Positions 6,448-7,351 of a stretch of DNA of 7,351 nucleotides are shown here, in pieces. A program made the translations under genes and the position numbers. The stretch comes from UBA3792 sp045576895 (GTDB taxonomy: Bacteria; Bacillota; Clostridia; Christensenellales; CAG-138), in NCBI GenBank assembly GCA_045576895.1, contig JAZNHI010000061.1, forward strand, positions 1 through 7,351. The letters run 5' to 3'. Every line of letters starts with the position of its first letter. Position 1 is the first letter of the stretch. Under the pieces are notes generated by a model that was given only the letters and a program-made list of their open reading frames with translations, ran no database searches and was not told where the DNA came from.

Positions 6448-6452
6448 CCTCC
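6448..6452 (-). promoter_or_regulatory. Ribosome binding site for the TTG start of the GT2/TagF gene
   Basis: On the minus strand GGAGG (6452 down to 6448) lies five bases before TTG at 6442-6440. The nearby ATG (RC of 6462-6464) is in another frame. The strong Shine-Dalgarno match supports the rare TTG initiation codon. Confidence 0.75.
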
Positions 6453-6480
6453 GGAAAACGGCATTCTCCAAGATGATTTC

Positions 6481-6509
6481 ATTATAAACGGTCGCGCCGT
6501 CCCTGTCAA
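6481..6509 (-). promoter_or_regulatory. Perfect-consensus sigma-A promoter of the GT2/TagF gene
   Basis: Read on the minus strand, TTGACA (6509-6504), a 17-base spacer and TATAAT (6486-6481) match the housekeeping consensus at all twelve positions with optimal spacing. Transcription should start near 6474, leaving a leader of about 32 bases that includes the ribosome binding site. No operator-like repeat is seen over the core boxes, so the gene may be transcribed constitutively. Confidence 0.88.
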
Positions 6510-6517
6510 TTTCCCGT

Positions 6518-6552
6518 AAAAAAAGGAAGCCGGGGAACCATCGTTTCCCGGC
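6518..6552 (-). terminator. Intrinsic terminator after the exporter-family gene
   Basis: GCCGGGGAA (6529-6537) and TTTCCCGGC (6544-6552) form a nine-pair stem with one G-U pair and a 6-base loop. On the minus strand the stem is followed by TTCC and then seven T (6524-6518). It lies just past the stop codon at 6565-6567. The T-run is four bases from the stem, slightly farther than ideal. It separates the exporter transcript from the GT2/TagF gene. Confidence 0.8.
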
Positions 6553-6564
6553 AGTCTGATGCAA

Positions 6565-7351
6565 TTATGCTTTTGCTTTCTTCTTCCGACGGTTCTGTTT
6601 TCCGACGCTCCACATGCGGAAGCCGGTGGAAACCAGCAGCACGCCGACCGCCATCGAACCCGCGATCGCCGCCGTCGTCATGCCCTTGTCGTACGCCTCG
6701 GCGAGCATGCCGCGGCGGATGAAATCCATCGTGTAATAGATGCCGGAGCCCGGGATCAGCGGCACGAGCGCGCACATCAGATAGCTCGTCGCCGGGAACT
6801 TGCGGATGCGCGCCATGATCTCCGCGTAAAAGGACGACGCCGCCGCGCCGATGAGATACGCCACCGGTTCGCTGACCCCCAGCCGCATCGCAAGCACGCA
6901 GACCGGCCACGAGATGACGCTGCCGAGCAGCGCAAACGGAATGCCGCGTCCGTGCATGTTGAACATCAGCCCGAAGCCCAGCGTACCGATCACCCCCGCG
7001 ATGCACTGGATCCACAGCGGATGGTCGATCGGCGTCATGCCCGCAACGATCTCCGGAAAGAAATACCGCGCGAGCGACACGCCCGAGCTGGTTCCGAACG
7101 CCAGCGCAACCGCAATGATCAGCACCTGCACGAGGCGGTTCAATCCCGACATGGTGTCGCCGTAGATGACGTCCCGGAGGCTGTTGGTGAACAGGAACCC
7201 CGGCACCAGCAGCATGATCGCGCCGATGACCGCGATGTCCGCGTTCTTGCAGAGCCCGATCGCCGTCAGCGCGTTTGCGAGGAACCCGAGGATGAAGCTG
7301 CAGACGAAGGACGTAAAGAACGCGTTCGTATGCAGCCTGCCCATGAATTTC
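6565..7351 (-). CDS. Threonine/serine exporter (ThrE / YjjP-YjjB) family membrane protein, N-terminus beyond the window
   Basis: The C-terminal part, at least 261 residues, of a multi-spanning inner-membrane protein of the ThrE family, whose characterised members export threonine and serine (or, for YjjP-YjjB, succinate). Counting from the ATG at 7344, about eight hydrophobic segments are visible: near residues 12-31, 36-52, 71-90, 110-128, 136-154, 161-177, 185-205 and 225-243. The two family signatures are IMLLVPGFLFTNSLRD (43-58) in the first half and ATSYLMCALVPLIPGSG (185-201) in the second, so YjjP-like and YjjB-like parts sit in one chain. A Lys/Arg-rich tail (NRRKKKAKA) ends the protein on the probable cytoplasmic side. 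The frame stays open from 7344 to the window edge (Lys and Phe precede the Met), and the first visible residues match mid-protein sequence of the family, so the true start and N-terminal domain probably lie past 7351. The transported substrate is unknown. Confidence 0.82.
   Translation of the reverse strand, partial: KFMGRLHTNAFFTSFVCSFILGFLANALTAIGLCKNADIAVIGAIMLLVPGFLFTNSLRDVIYGDTMSGLNRLVQVLIIAVALAFGTSSGVSLARYFFPEIVAGMTPIDHPLWIQCIAGVIGTLGFGLMFNMHGRGIPFALLGSVISWPVCVLAMRLGVSEPVAYLIGAAASSFYAEIMARIRKFPATSYLMCALVPLIPGSGIYYTMDFIRRGMLAEAYDKGMTTAAIAGSMAVGVLLVSTGFRMWSVGKQNRRKKKAKA

Noticed and set aside
3821..6487. Long plus-strand open frames opposite the GT2/TagF gene
   Set aside because: They are Arg-rich shadows of a gene with intact GT2 and TagF motifs, with no domain and no fitting start signals.
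1..7351. tRNA or rRNA genes, CRISPR arrays, insertion sequences or phage genes
   Set aside because: No tRNA-like fold, regular spaced repeats, transposase motifs, or terminal inverted repeats with target duplications were seen in reading the window.

Overview
The window looks like a piece of chromosome from a GC-rich Firmicute (Clostridia-type, perhaps a gut or rumen lineage). The sequence is visibly GC-rich. It carries GT8 glycosyltransferases, a GT2/CDP-glycerol glycerophosphotransferase fusion typical of Gram-positive wall polymer loci, and a PlsC-like acyltransferase with the Firmicutes-style N-terminus 'MDKRKVIYYSDELHDEF'. The lineage is inferred from protein families only; there is no rRNA or other marker here.

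Left part (1-3692, plus strand). A 279-base non-coding leader holds a possible upstream terminator hairpin, two tandem TACCGG/CCGGTA inverted repeats, a good sigma-A promoter (TTGACT-N18-TATAAT) and a strong hairpin just after the likely transcription start. It leads into three tightly linked genes: a PlsC-like acyltransferase (280-1065), a GT8 glycosyltransferase (1058-1894), and a 601-residue protein joining a GT8 glycosyltransferase to a second PlsC-like acyltransferase (1887-3692). Each junction overlaps by exactly 8 bases. The third gene repeats in one chain the two activities encoded separately by the first two. The operon ends at a clear hairpin terminator (3711-3744).

Right part (3752-7351, minus strand). 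A long convergent gene (3752-6442) encodes a GT2 domain, a linker, and a C-terminal CDP-glycerol glycerophosphotransferase (TagF-like) domain. It has its own perfect-consensus promoter (TTGACA-N17-TATAAT) but a TTG start codon. Upstream of it, and separated by a terminator, is the 3' part of a threonine/serine exporter (ThrE/YjjP-YjjB) family membrane protein that runs off the right edge.

Inferred joint role: the acyltransferases, GT8 enzymes and GT2/TagF enzyme are all of kinds that build cell-envelope glycoconjugates. The three-gene operon is best read as a set for making an acylated glycolipid or adding acyl and sugar groups to a lipid-anchored polymer. The neighbouring GT2/TagF protein would make or decorate a teichoic-acid-like poly(glycerol phosphate) polymer. 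No substrate can be read from the sequence. The exporter family gene appears unrelated.
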